NCBI GenBank assembly: GCA_947561715.1
Contig: OX387205.1
Span: 1,245,001 to 1,309,000, forward strand
Origin: Ascidia mentula
Lineage: Eukaryota; Chordata; Ascidiacea; Phlebobranchia; Ascidiidae
Direction: 5' to 3'
DNA length: 64,000 nt
The notes beneath the pieces were generated by a model. It made no database searches and had not been told where the DNA came from. It was given only the letters and a program-made list of their open reading frames with translations. Below are positions 11,136-21,924 of the stretch, piece by piece. The first letter of the stretch is position 1; every line of letters begins with the position of its first letter. The translations under genes and the position numbers were made by a program.

Positions 11136-14100
11136 TCAACTTTCCTCATCTTTACTCAAATTGTTGTATGGATAAACTCGCACTGTCCCGTCAGACGAAG
11201 CCGAAAGTAACCACGTGTTGTCTCTGTTAAACGACAAGTAAAATCCAGGATATCCTGGGTTCAAATCCCAGAGTGAAAAAAAACAATTAAAAAGCTACCA
11301 AGCGGCACTGATGGGACCTAATAGGCCGAAACAGCGGCCATCAGCCAACAGCTCACTAAAAACTCCTATCTCTCGTTGAAAAAAAAACACTCACTTAGTT
11401 AAAGCAAGGTCGAGGATTTGGTCGTTGTGTCCCACGCAAGTTTGGATGAGGTTTCCGGACCTGGCATCCCATATTCTCGTTATTCCGTCCAGACATGACG
11501 TCACAAGCTGAGTTTCGTCCGCACTCCACAACACGCGCGTGATTCCTTCCTGAAGTTCAACGAATTGTGACGATTTGAGAAACTAACGGGATATGGGGTT
11601 TATACGAGCACTAAATTGAAGCAAAGGCATTGTTTGCGGTATGCATACATAACTTGGTTAATTTTTGCGAAAATCCGTATCAAATAATCCGGAGTTTCCA
11701 AAAAGTCAGCAAATTTTTGGTAAGTGGAAATTCGCCTTTAATTCCTAAATAGGCGGAATAACTGAATCCGAAATACCGGACTTCTATATGCTGTGCATGT
11801 ATATGCGACAGACGGATATTTGCGTGAGGAATTTTTTTGTTTACATTAAATATATGTGTTGCGTGTTGTAACAAAAAAAGGTTCAGTCAGGCAGAAACTG
11901 CTGAAAATGTTCGTTAAGCCTTATCTGACATTTTGCCGGCTCCCTAGTCAATTTAAACATATTACACAAAAAGGTTTGGGAAACACTGATTTGGTGCAAG
12001 AACTCTTTGTATACGTGGGGCTTCTTTCACTTACACTGACTTAAAAAGTGGTAAACCTTCACATGCACCGCAATATAAAGAATTATTGGCTCGTTTACAC
12101 CGCCTTGCGGCAAAACAATTTTCTCATTACCGACCACTGGGGCAAAAAACTCACCGGGTGTTGGCATTTGTTGCGGATTTGACCGGATCTCGTGTCAAAA
12201 AGATACAGCGTCGAGTTGAGGGAAGCGATCGCTAAAATGTGGAACCTAAAACAATAGAATAAGAATAAATGTTGTACATTTCGGTTTCTCATAAATGCAA
12301 CAGAAGTGCTCGTGCAAGAAAGCGACATATAGGTCTGTGGTGAAGATTTCCACAAAATAATATCTTTATTTTTATCAATCATGAAACTAAAATATTGTTT
12401 GAAACGATTTACTGACAACAATTAGAGTTTGATGCTAAAGTCAAAGAACCAGATATAATTGAAACAACGCACAGTGATAGCTTTTTAACGCAATAAAATC
12501 GTCGTTACGTTTTCGTTCGAGTCAGTAATGCAGCCTCATAAAGTACAAAAATGACAACGAACGTTTAAAACGCACAAAATAAGCCAAGCAACACACAGAC
12601 CTCTGTGAATACGCAGTGAACTCAACGCTGTTGTCGACTTCCCCGACCACATCACACTTGTGCGTCATCGAAACCTTAAATCATAAACAAAATTATAAAA
12701 ACCATGCAATGAACCAATATTCAGTGAGATAGCTGCATACAAATGGCCACTGTTTCGACATATAAGGTCTCATCAATGCAGGTGGTGTCTGTTAGTCGTC
12801 AAAAACTTCGTGTAGAGAGATGCGAGACCTGATTGGTCGAAACATTACAAACTGTATGCAGATCAGAAATTTAGAAAACGTTTTGTGATGAAGAAAAACG
12901 GTTTTAGGGCAAGGTGCATAAAAAAATACCCTCGTACCGAATATACACCAACATCACTAAACAGTGACCGGGTCTCCATTCGCACTCTACAACTATACAG
13001 ATAATATAAACAACTATAGCCATATTGCCCATGCGCATATGGGGCAGGTCGACATGATTAATTAGTATTGGGGATTACAAGAATGCCTGCAGTAGTCCTT
13101 TAGGAAGCGTTGTTTTTGACATGGAATTTTTCCGAATTTGGTAAAAAACAACACAGGAAAACTAGGCTTATTCCTTTATTATTATGGCCAAACGTCGTTT
13201 ATTGGATTGCACAAGACAAGTTGAGATTAACGATGGATGGAGAACAAACATACATAATGGGGTAACACATTTACCTTGCCTGTGTTGGGGTTGATTATTT
13301 TGCACGATCCATCTAACGACGAAGACATGATCATTTGTCCACTTTTATCGCATTCAATATGGTTGACACCGCCTCTGTGCATCTCCCGACCTACAACAAC
13401 ACTGAAAATTACATGCAATGTTTTACAGATTACAGTCAGAGGCTACTTGGTTCCATCATCACATAATGTCCACTTAGCTTAATACCTACATTACTAAAAC
13501 CAAAATACTAGCGTTGAAATGCATGAAACATAATGGATTAAGAAAATGTGTTAGTCCGACCTTGTTAATCCTGACTACTTGGGTTTGACACATAATATTA
13601 GTTTATGGAGGTATCTGGATTTACAAAGTTCAAAAAGAAGTGTTGCAATCTGTTTCTTAAGTTTGTGTTGGATAACAAGTTTCTGCAAGTTCTCTGTTGA
13701 GATTTACAAAGTCTGACTGTGTATTAAACCCTGCCAGTAATCAGTATCATAAAGTACAAGATATTTATTGTCATGAATATATTTACGCCATTTACTTACG
13801 AAATTGCTTGAATAAAGAAAAAGTTAATATTACCTTTTGTGATGGCTTGGACACATTGCTCAGATTTGAGATCGTAAATTCGAATAGATCCGTCTCCATA
13901 TCCAAACACAGCTCTCTTCCCATCTGGTAAAATTCTTCCACATGTACAAGAACAACCAGGACTCTACAAATATTACCAAAACACTTTAAAAACTATATTA
14001 CATTGTTGTATTATTGTAACAAAATAATACAATGTTCAGATGTTGAAAGTAAGTAAAATGCAAATAAAAATCTAGATTGAATAAACTGTGCCATGGGTGG

Positions 14101-15887
14101 CTCTTGACCATGCACTGTATCTACAATTAAGTTTGGACACCAAATTTGATGTTCAATAGTATTTACAATTCACATGTTTTAGACAAATCAGCATTCAGGA
14201 GATAATTAAGTTTACCTACAGGAAATAACTTGCTGTCACCAGATGGAACTTTCCACAACCATACATTGCCGTCTTGGGCTCCAGCCATCAGAATGTTTGC
14301 CACTGGATGCCATGAGATCCACTAACACCACATGAAACAGAAACCCGATGTAGTTATCATGATGTAACTGATGCAACTTAACATTAATCCAATTTTGTGT
14401 CGATTTAAAGGCACTGAGGATGTCTTTAAGTGAAATATACTTGTCTTCAAAATATAGAGGACTGATTTTAGACTTACATACTTAAATAAAAGAGCAACTT
14501 TATAAAAAACATAAATGCTTGTGAACTAAAACTGATATTTATTTTCATGCTTACAAAATGCACGAACCACTTACCTCCAAGTCGGATATTTCAAATTCAC
14601 AAATTTCTTTTTTTGTTTCCAGTTTCCAAATTTTGATCAGTCCTGACATATCGCCGGTAGCAACAAGCGATGAGTCAGCACTAAACTCAGCGCAAGTCAC
14701 ACTGTCCTTGTGACCTGTTTGAAAATACAATTTGAAAGAAAATCAACTGAAATTTCAGGTATTGTATTCGCAATGGACCAGAAAAGTGGTTTTTACATTG
14801 GTCAGGGATACCAAATTCAAACAAGACAAACAGAAACAATTTATTGAATATTATGCCTGGTAGCGTCAGTAGCACATTGTTTAAAAACAATTTATAAACA
14901 ACAAACATTTGATATTTGCATGCTAAAAGATTCATGAAAACAATGTTCTAATAAATATTTGGCATCAATCTGGAATCACAAGAAGCTATTTATGTGAAAT
15001 ATACCTGTGCATTCTAATATTATTTCTCCATTTTCAATCTCCCATACAACAGCATTGTCATCTTCGCCCCCACTGACAGCAAGTTTTCCACCACTTTTAT
15101 CAACTCCCACAACAAATACAGACCCTGAATACAAGGCATGTGTATTAGAAATGAGTCAAAAGTGCCTCCTTACACTGGCCAAATAAAAACCTGAACCTAG
15201 CATCTATGTCCACCATCTAACAGTTTACAATACAATTGGAAGTCTTAAGTTGTAATTATGACAACACAAAGATACATTTTTTTGTTACAGGTGAAAGTCA
15301 TAAAATACATGGACAACAGGCTTTCATCATTCTGAGAATAAAAAGACTGGCCCATATTGTTATGGAACTACACCAACCGCGTCATTCAAACTGATGATGG
15401 CATAAGTTCTTACCGAAACGTTTTAACAACATGACAATGTTAAAAACAATATGAGCCAGTCTTTTCATTCTCAGAATTATGGGTAAATCCGTGATTTGTG
15501 CTCCTAGGCTTTCATCAAATATACTATTTTTTTATTGGACTAGTTATGTAACTTACAGTCAAAAAATTTCACACACTTATAATTTTTAGGTGAAAGATGC
15601 CCATGGGGCAAAATTCCTGATAAAAAGCCAGGCTGATCCTGTAGTAAAAAGCTACTGCTTTTTTTAGGTGAAAGATTCACCTTCATGTACGGAGAAGACC
15701 ATGTGTGCATTATCATAAAACTCAGCTGGGTCATCGCCTCCTTCTTCATCCTCACTCAAATCAACATCATTCAACTCTTCCACAAGATAACCTAGGTAGT
15801 TTGGATGTAGGTGGATAACTTAGCCTAACAATTTAAGTTCAAATATGAATTACCTGAATCAATTTCCTCACTGTCAGCATTCGCCAT
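11136..15887 (-). CDS. AAMP: angio-associated migratory cell protein, WD40 repeats
   Basis: Eleven exons in transcript order: 15887-15854, 15791-15681, 15124-15005, 14714-14575, 14321-14220, 13963-13834, 13390-13275, 12674-12601, 12245-12155, 11549-11395 and 11223-11136. They sum to 1161 nt, 386 aa. The protein starts [17 protein letters not shown], with an acidic N-terminus, then WD40 blades. AAMP hallmarks are [82 protein letters not shown] and [13 protein letters not shown]. Length and blade order fit vertebrate AAMP, a cytosolic beta-propeller linked to cell migration and, as yeast Sqt1, to ribosomal protein chaperoning. The weakest join is the exon 8 donor (GTCTGT at 12600), chosen because its phase and the resulting alignment fit. 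Confidence 0.93.
11245..11270 (+). repeat. tRNA T-arm relic, possible SINE fragment
   Basis: A perfect 5-bp T stem with TTCAAAT loop (CTGGGTTCAAATCCCAG) is followed by an A-rich tail. It overlaps a 14-bp palindrome (CCAGGATATCCTGG). It lies in the last AAMP intron; no full cloverleaf is present. Confidence 0.4.
11293..11353 (+). repeat. hammerhead-like core element copy
   Basis: CTGATGG, a stem GGaCCT/AGGCC with AAT loop, then GAAAC and AGCGGCC. It has the same order as the copies at 12732-12865 and 49955-50005 and the best-preserved helix II. It lies in the last AAMP intron on the antisense strand. Confidence 0.45.
12732..12865. repeat. inverted pair of hammerhead-like element copies
   Basis: The minus-strand arm reads TTGATGAGACC, then GTCGAAACAGTGGCC and TGTATGCAG. 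The plus-strand arm reads GCGAGACCTGATTGGTCGAAAC and TGTATGCAG. The two arms are imperfect inverted repeats in AAMP intron 7. Confidence 0.5.
15330..15476. mobile_element. MITE-like element, 32-bp TIRs
   Basis: Arms 15330-15361 and 15445-15476 are inverted repeats matching at 30 of 32 bases. The 83-bp interior carries CTGATGA at 15391-15397 and CCGAAAC ending at 15419, with GTC at 15381-15383. The element lies in AAMP intron 2. No clear target-site duplication was found. Confidence 0.6.
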
Positions 15888-16148
15888 GTTGATTGAATAT
15901 CAGCTGATATATATACTAATATTACACTGAGGAGACGCTTATTCTTAAATAGGAAATAGAGGTTGGATAATAAAATATAACAAGCATGTACACAATTAAT
16001 CTCATACCGAAAATATCATGTAATGTGCATGGCCTTGTGGACAACAATATAAACAAACAAAACAATAAAATTTGGAGTGAATTTGAGCCAATTTGCATAG
16101 ACACATGCTGAGGCAAAGTAGACAAACAAAGATGCACCACAAAAACAG

Positions 16149-16724
16149 TCACTTGTTTGGTTTTGTAAACCATCTCAATACATTTGAGGCACTGTAATCG
16201 TTATTCACTATGTGTGAAAATACAACTTCCAAGAAAAAGTCATTGAGCACAAAACCAATGATTCTAAAATAAGGGGGAAAACGATAAAAGTTGAAGGCTT
16301 GCAGCAATGGCCATAAAATAAGGTCTGCCCAAAACAACAAAGGGCCTTTGTTTTTAAGTTCTGACAGAAAATCATTAAAATTCAAATTTTTAAACACACA
16401 CAAACCTCCCAAATAGGGAACATAGAATATGGGGCTTACAAGCGTGTCAATGGATACTTTTTTGACGACTGACTTTCGACTTTTGCCAGGAATTTTTCCA
16501 TCTAAAAATCTATACCAGTAATATGCCATTGTGCCCATGGCAGTGTTGATTATTGTCATGTTTGTGTTACGATCAAAGTCGAAACTTTTTCCGTCTTTCA
16601 TCTCAATATGTTGAGCAGTGACATCAGCAGCACAGCCCGCAATTCCAGCTGTGACAGTGTTTGTAACAACTGCATATCGACCAGTGTACAGGGACTTCAA
16701 GACCCTTCCACAGTTTTTAAACAT
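16149..16724 (-). CDS. Mpv17/PMP22-family membrane protein, copy 1
   Basis: A single uninterrupted frame of 191 aa starting MFKNCGRVLKSLYTGRYAVV. Family marks are the N-terminal YTGRYAVVTNT, an internal YYWYRFLDGKIPG, the DTLVSPIFYVPYL segment and the C-terminal WPLLQAFNFYRFPPYFRI block. These match Mpv17-like 2 proteins of the inner mitochondrial membrane. About four hydrophobic segments are expected. The tandem neighbour at 17161-17736 is its closest relative here. Vertebrate family members are spliced, so an intronless pair suggests descent from a retrocopy that then duplicated; this is inference. The 261-bp gap to AAMP is larger than usual in ascidian operons. Confidence 0.88.
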   Translation of the reverse strand: MFKNCGRVLKSLYTGRYAVVTNTVTAGIAGCAADVTAQHIEMKDGKSFDFDRNTNMTIINTAMGTMAYYWYRFLDGKIPGKSRKSVVKKVSIDTLVSPIFYVPYLGGLCVFKNLNFNDFLSELKNKGPLLFWADLILWPLLQAFNFYRFPPYFRIIGFVLNDFFLEVVFSHIVNNDYSASNVLRWFTKPNK

Positions 16725-17160
16725 CTTGTAGAATTAGTCAACTACATCATTCTTCACTAAAGTCAATATCCACATATGTTGACAACATGTTAGCTACATT
16801 TTTTTGCTTACACAAGGTCTACACATCAAAAAATGTATTAGGTCAGCAAAGAAAACCTTTCCGATATTTTCTACAGTAAAAACAAGGTTCAATTGGAATA
16901 ATGTCGAGAAAATAACACATTGCACATTTTCCAAATTGCTTCGACAAACAAAATAACAGTTCTAGATATTTGTTCCACACAATACATGCATTGTAAATAT
17001 TGAACCACAGTGAAAACATTTCACAACAAAGAATAAAAAACAGTAAAATTTTGTGTTCTGTATCCCAAGACAACTAAAATTGTGCAATGGCATTACACAA
17101 TATCATGGAAGACAGCAGCAAGACAAAATACTTTTTTGTGATATTATTTTTGTGCCAACA

Positions 17161-17736
17161 TCATTTTTTTATCCAGTTAATCAAACCATTTAAACTATAA
17201 GCGTTATTTAGCAGATGTGAGAAGAGAATTCCAATCAACAATTCATTAAATTTTAGTCCTATTATACGATAATGTGGTGGGATCAATAAAAAATTCATCG
17301 ATTGTAACATTGGCCAAAATATAAAATCAGCACCCAAAAGTAAGGGTACTTTATTTTTAAACTCAACCACAAATTCATTAAATGACGAATCTTTCAGAAA
17401 ACTCAAAGCACTCAAGTATCCAACATAAAATATAGGAGCAACTGCAACATCCCAAAACACTTTCTTTAGCACTGCTCTTCCTTTTTTGCCAGGAAATCTA
17501 GTATCCAAGAAACGATACCAGTAATGCACCACAGGTCCAATTCCAAATGCAATTGTGGTCATGTTTTTGCTGCGATTTTTATCCCAATCCTTGCCTTCCG
17601 TCTTCGTTTCAATCAACTGAGCGACGGAATCAGCGACAAACCCCATTGTTCCTGCTGTGATAGTGTTTGTCACAACTGCATACCTTCCAGTATAGAGAGA
17701 CTTGAACACTTTGCCAATTTTTCGTATTTGTGACAT
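17161..17736 (-). CDS. Mpv17/PMP22-family membrane protein, copy 2
   Basis: An intronless frame of 191 aa starting MSQIRKIGKVFKSLYTGRYA. It shares with copy 1 the YTGRYAVVTNT start, YWYRFLDTRFPG, a VAPIFYVGYLSAL block and the PMLQSMNFLLIPPHYRIIG block, but is clearly diverged. It is probably an inner mitochondrial membrane protein like Mpv17l2. Its start codon is 465 bp from the divergent UNC50 start, so the two may share a bidirectional promoter region. Confidence 0.88.
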   Translation of the reverse strand: MSQIRKIGKVFKSLYTGRYAVVTNTITAGTMGFVADSVAQLIETKTEGKDWDKNRSKNMTTIAFGIGPVVHYWYRFLDTRFPGKKGRAVLKKVFWDVAVAPIFYVGYLSALSFLKDSSFNEFVVEFKNKVPLLLGADFIFWPMLQSMNFLLIPPHYRIIGLKFNELLIGILFSHLLNNAYSLNGLINWIKK

Positions 17737-18201
17737 CGTTATCGTCTAAGCTTATTCAGCATTCGCAGCCAAAAATAATCACTCACAAATAAGGTGCAAA
17801 ATAAAATCACGCCTTTGAGGTATAAACAAGTCGAAAAGAACACGAAACTGCAACTACTTACAAGGCATTGAAGGCAAGGTATCAGACAATGAGTACAAGC
17901 AAACAAAACGAACATGTGAAAACATAGACATCATAAATTTATTTTTAGGATATCTATGATTCCTGTGGTTAATCATCCGTATCCAGATTATTTTTTATGA
18001 TACAACGTCATTATTGCAAAGTTGTTTTGGAAAACGGAATGTAAGAAACAGTAAGTTGTCTAAAATTAAGCTCAAGAAATCTTACTTTTGCTTTTAAAAT
18101 ACGTTTTAATCATTCCAATCATAGAATATGATAAGATCGTAACCATTTGTTCAACTGCATTTTAGCATTTAGAAGGAATTATTAAATCCATCTCATGCAC
18201 A
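17737..18201. promoter_or_regulatory. shared upstream region of Mpv17-like copy 2 and UNC50
   Basis: A 465-bp stretch between two divergent start codons. It must hold both 5' UTRs and probably both promoters. No TATA box or other element could be assigned. Confidence 0.45.
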
Positions 18202-20196
18202 ATGTCAAGTGCATCGTACACCTCTCCTCCAAGTTCTGTTTATTCGTACGCAACATCCACAAGATCAACGCGAAGCACCAGAAGTAATGATTTTGCCTAC
18301 AACGTTGGAGACCACTCATCAAAGTCAAAATGGTAGTACGTTATACTTTTGTAGTTACCCTGTATTGTGTGGCCTTGATGCCATTAATGTTTCAGTGTTC
18401 TGCGTAAACAAAACTACAATTTTCAGTGTAGAACAAAGCAATGTTTTGATTTTTACATTTGATGATTCCAGCTTAAGCTACAAACCGACATTTTTTAAAT
18501 ATTTTTGTTTTGAAAACTGATTATCCATACAGCAGTAATTTTCATTTATACTTTACTAATTGTTCAGCAAATTTGAAGCTAGCGGTGTACAATAGGTGAA
18601 TTTAGAACTAAATGTTTCACTCAGATCAAAAACCTATACTACCAGTTGACCACTTGCATAATTTTCCTTTGAATCTGAATAAAATATCAATGCTCTGTCC
18701 TTTCAGCAACAGCGCCGGTCAAAAAAGCCGAAAATATCTTCGGAGGTTGTTGAAGTTCAAGCAAATGGATTTTGAATTTGCTTTATGGCAAATGATGCAT
18801 TTGTTTGTCTCACCACAAAAAGTGTAAGTTTATTAAAAAGTTGTTGGATTCTGTGTCATGGCCAGGGTTGCCAAGTTGCTAAAATGAGATTAATTTGAGA
18901 AATTTTGTCTGATTTAGTAATTACAATGACCTTTGTTTTTTAACTACACTGACTTGTAAACACATGAATCACTGCATAAAAAAACTAGTAATCCATGTTT
19001 TGATAAAAAATAAAAACGTTTACATGAGAAAGCTAAGAACGTCCAAAATAAGAACGCTTCTTGGAAGAACATTTATATTTTTTGTTGCAGATACAGAAAT
19101 TTTCAATACAGAAAACGTGAGTATTTAAATTATTATGTTCCTCCATTCCTCACACCTGTAAAAAATATTAAATGATTTTGTTTGTTCAGAGACAAAGAAC
19201 CAGTTTGCCAGAGATGACCCTGCTTTTCTTGTGCTGCTGAGCTTATGTTTTTGTGGTAAGTTTCAACAATTCAATGGCTCAATATGAAAGTTCAATTTAA
19301 ATTATGCTTGAAAATGTTTAATTCAGCAACATCAATTGGATTTGGTGTTGTGATGGGACTCCCTGTGACCAAAATATTCAAACTCCTTCTCTGGGTGGTA
19401 TTTGTGGATTGTATTGCAGTTGGTGTTGTCATAGCGACAATTATGTGGTAAGTGGCCAGGTATATATTTACCTTTGTGTAAAGAAAGCTTTGTAGCCTGA
19501 TTGCAATAGCTTGTATTAAAGATACAACAATGTCAATAAATAATGGCATTGTAGGTTAAAAACTACTGGTTAGGATTTTGTTTGATCTTATTTAATTGGT
19601 AGAACTTTCACAAACTAGAAGATCCTGGTAGTAATTTCCTAAGTCATGGTTGTTGGTTTTTTACACAGGTTTATTAGTAACCGTTACTTATTGCTGGTAT
19701 CAAGAGTGGGTCAGGATGTAGAATGGGCATATGCATTCGACGTCCATCTTAACGCATTTTTCCCTGTGCTCATGATACTCCATTGTCTTCAACTCTTCCT
19801 TATAAACCGTAAGCATTTTACTAAGTTGTGTCTCGTTTATGTTTAAAATGAATTCAAAAATTTGTGTTCAGCTTTGATCGACAAAACGTGGTTTATTTCA
19901 ACACTTGTGGGGAATACGTTCTGGCTTGCTGCTCTGGGATATTACATATACATAACATTTCTTGGGTACAGTGGTGAGTCACTTTGTTGTCGAAAAAACA
20001 TTGTTGACAAATTGGCACTTATAGTTTTGCAATATTGACTGGGATTTGAATTTGCTTTTCAGTTTTGCCATTTGTTAAGAAGACAGTGGCCCTTCTCTCT
20101 CCCATGGTTCTGCTTTGCGTTGTTTATTTCATCACAATCGCATGCAACTGGAACGTCACAAGAGGTCTGCTCTGGTTTTACAAGAACAGAGTTTGA
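18202..20196 (+). CDS. UNC50: UNC-50 homologue, Golgi/inner nuclear membrane protein
   Basis: Eight exons: 18202-18332, 18707-18823, 19091-19116, 19190-19255, 19327-19447, 19669-19808, 19872-19973 and 20063-20196; they sum to 837 nt, 278 aa. Conserved blocks are YLRRLLKFKQMDFEFALWQM, QFARDDPAFLVLLS, DVEWAYAFDVHLNAFFPVL, LVGNTFWLAALGYYIYITFL and the C-terminal WFYKNRV. About five membrane segments are visible. UNC-50 is a conserved multi-pass membrane protein; in worms it is needed for nicotinic receptor trafficking, and in yeast (Gmh1) it binds an Arf GEF. The N-terminal 44 residues are Ser/Thr-rich and poorly conserved. The 26-nt exon 3 keeps phase on both sides. Confidence 0.95.
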
Positions 20197-21924
20197 TCAC
20201 TTCGAACCAAAACTACTACTTTCCAAACTACCAGGGCTGCTTTTCACCACAAAACAATCGTTTGATCAATGCATCAAACACTGTGTCTTGTTCAACAATA
20301 TTCTATATTTGGGAAAATTACAGAAACATACTTAAAACAACGTATGTAGATGTTGGTGTCTGGGCAGATGCAAGGACCAGAAATTTGTGGCAATATTCCA
20401 TCTGCCTTATTTTGTTATGTACACCTGTGTATACACGTTAAATAGAGATGGTTGTTATTTATATGCACTTGTTTTATTGATGCTTAATAAACCTGTTGGT
20501 GAAACCAGGCCCCTGCGTTTGCCAGGATGCAACACTGTTTAGAAAACTTGAGGTGAGACTACTTTAGTTATGTTACTAGCGAGATGAAAATGAATGTTTA
20601 CCATGACAACCCTTTAATAAAAGACATGTTAAGTTTTCAATGTTATCACCTTTTCTCACCAGCAACGGTGGATTAATATTCTGACAACTGGAAATTATGA
20701 TGAGGTTATTTAAATTTTTAAAAGTCTCTAAGTAATATCTGTGTGTGTGTGATTCAGAAACCAAATGTTTGCAAATTGGGAATTCAGCTTTTTACTGCTA
20801 ATGAAGAATTTTATTATAATTTTTAGTTTATTGGTCTGGCCATCTAATAACTTGCTTTGTAACATAGATTAGCACAACATAGCTGAAAGCAGTCAATTTA
20901 ATACATTGATTAGCATTAGGGAAAAAAGCCACGCCAACAAGTCCTTGTTACCCTTTGCAGCAAAAGTTGGGCTGAAATATATATACTATGTACACAATGC
21001 AACGTCAGCAAAACAATACTAGAAAATGTACTAACTTGGGTTTCGGGGAACTTGATTTTACAAAGGTCTGCAAGCAAATTACAAGTACTATTTTTTGTGG
21101 TACCATCAATGCATCTGATATGACCTTGTCAGCACAAGCATAAGTGGACATGAAAATCATTGGTAGGAGATGGCTTCTGGTAGGGTTTTTGATCATGGTA
21201 CTCACAGAATAATTAATTAACATTGGCAATTAATAGGTTGTTCTTTGAATTACAGAGTTGTCTTTTACATTATTTCACAGCAAGTTGGTGGCGAAAAAAG
21301 GATTGAGTATTACAGAAGTTAAAAATACAGACGTCCTTCGAGTAACAAGTTCTACAATGTTGATAAGCAGTAACATTACAATTGGACAGCCCAAGTGATC
21401 GTGCTGATTTGAAAAGCCCCTCAGCTAATAGAGCTGTTAAAAAAGTTGGGCAACTGCAGGCTGACACAAAACAAAATGTGATGAAGTAAACGCGCACAGA
21501 AAACGTAGAAAACATGTGATGTGAGTAAAATGCATAGTGCAGTGGCTTCCATGCAAATTGTTTGCAGTTGGATGGTTGGGAACACGATACAGTTATCATT
21601 CTTCACTTGATTTGTATTCTGATGTCGATTGGTTGGTCTTTTTAGGAATTACCTTTGGCCTTATTTAGATTAAAACATAATATGCTGGACATTAGAAATT
21701 TATAAATATCATAAACTTCTTTGGGGTTTGTAGATCTGCATGTTTGAAAAAAAAATAGTATTTCTATTGTTAAAGTTGGCGTGGGTCAGAATGATCAGAG
21801 GCTGCTTTCATAGAAAACATAAAAAAACTCCACTACCATGAAAAGAAAAAATAAGCAAATTTCTTTGTAAAACGTCATACACCTGATTTAATTGAAGGTA
21901 AAAGAAACAACATTACAAGTTTGA
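20197..21924. other. 3' flanks of convergent UNC50 and ErbB
   Basis: Contains the UNC50 3' UTR and, on the minus strand, the ErbB 3' UTR. Short frames here have no splice context or motif. No RNA gene was seen. Confidence 0.5.
20486..20491 (+). terminator. poly(A) signal of UNC50
   Basis: AATAAA 290 nt beyond the UNC50 stop codon. Confidence 0.5.

Noticed and set aside
13834..14321. AAMP donor at 14216 (GTAAAC)
   Set aside because: It would put the next exon out of frame; the donor GTAGGT ending the exon at 14220 keeps the WD40 reading frame.
18332..18520. Continuation of the UNC50 first exon past 18332
   Set aside because: The frame after the donor shows no UNC-50 similarity, and the phase-2 donor at 18333 joins correctly to 18707.
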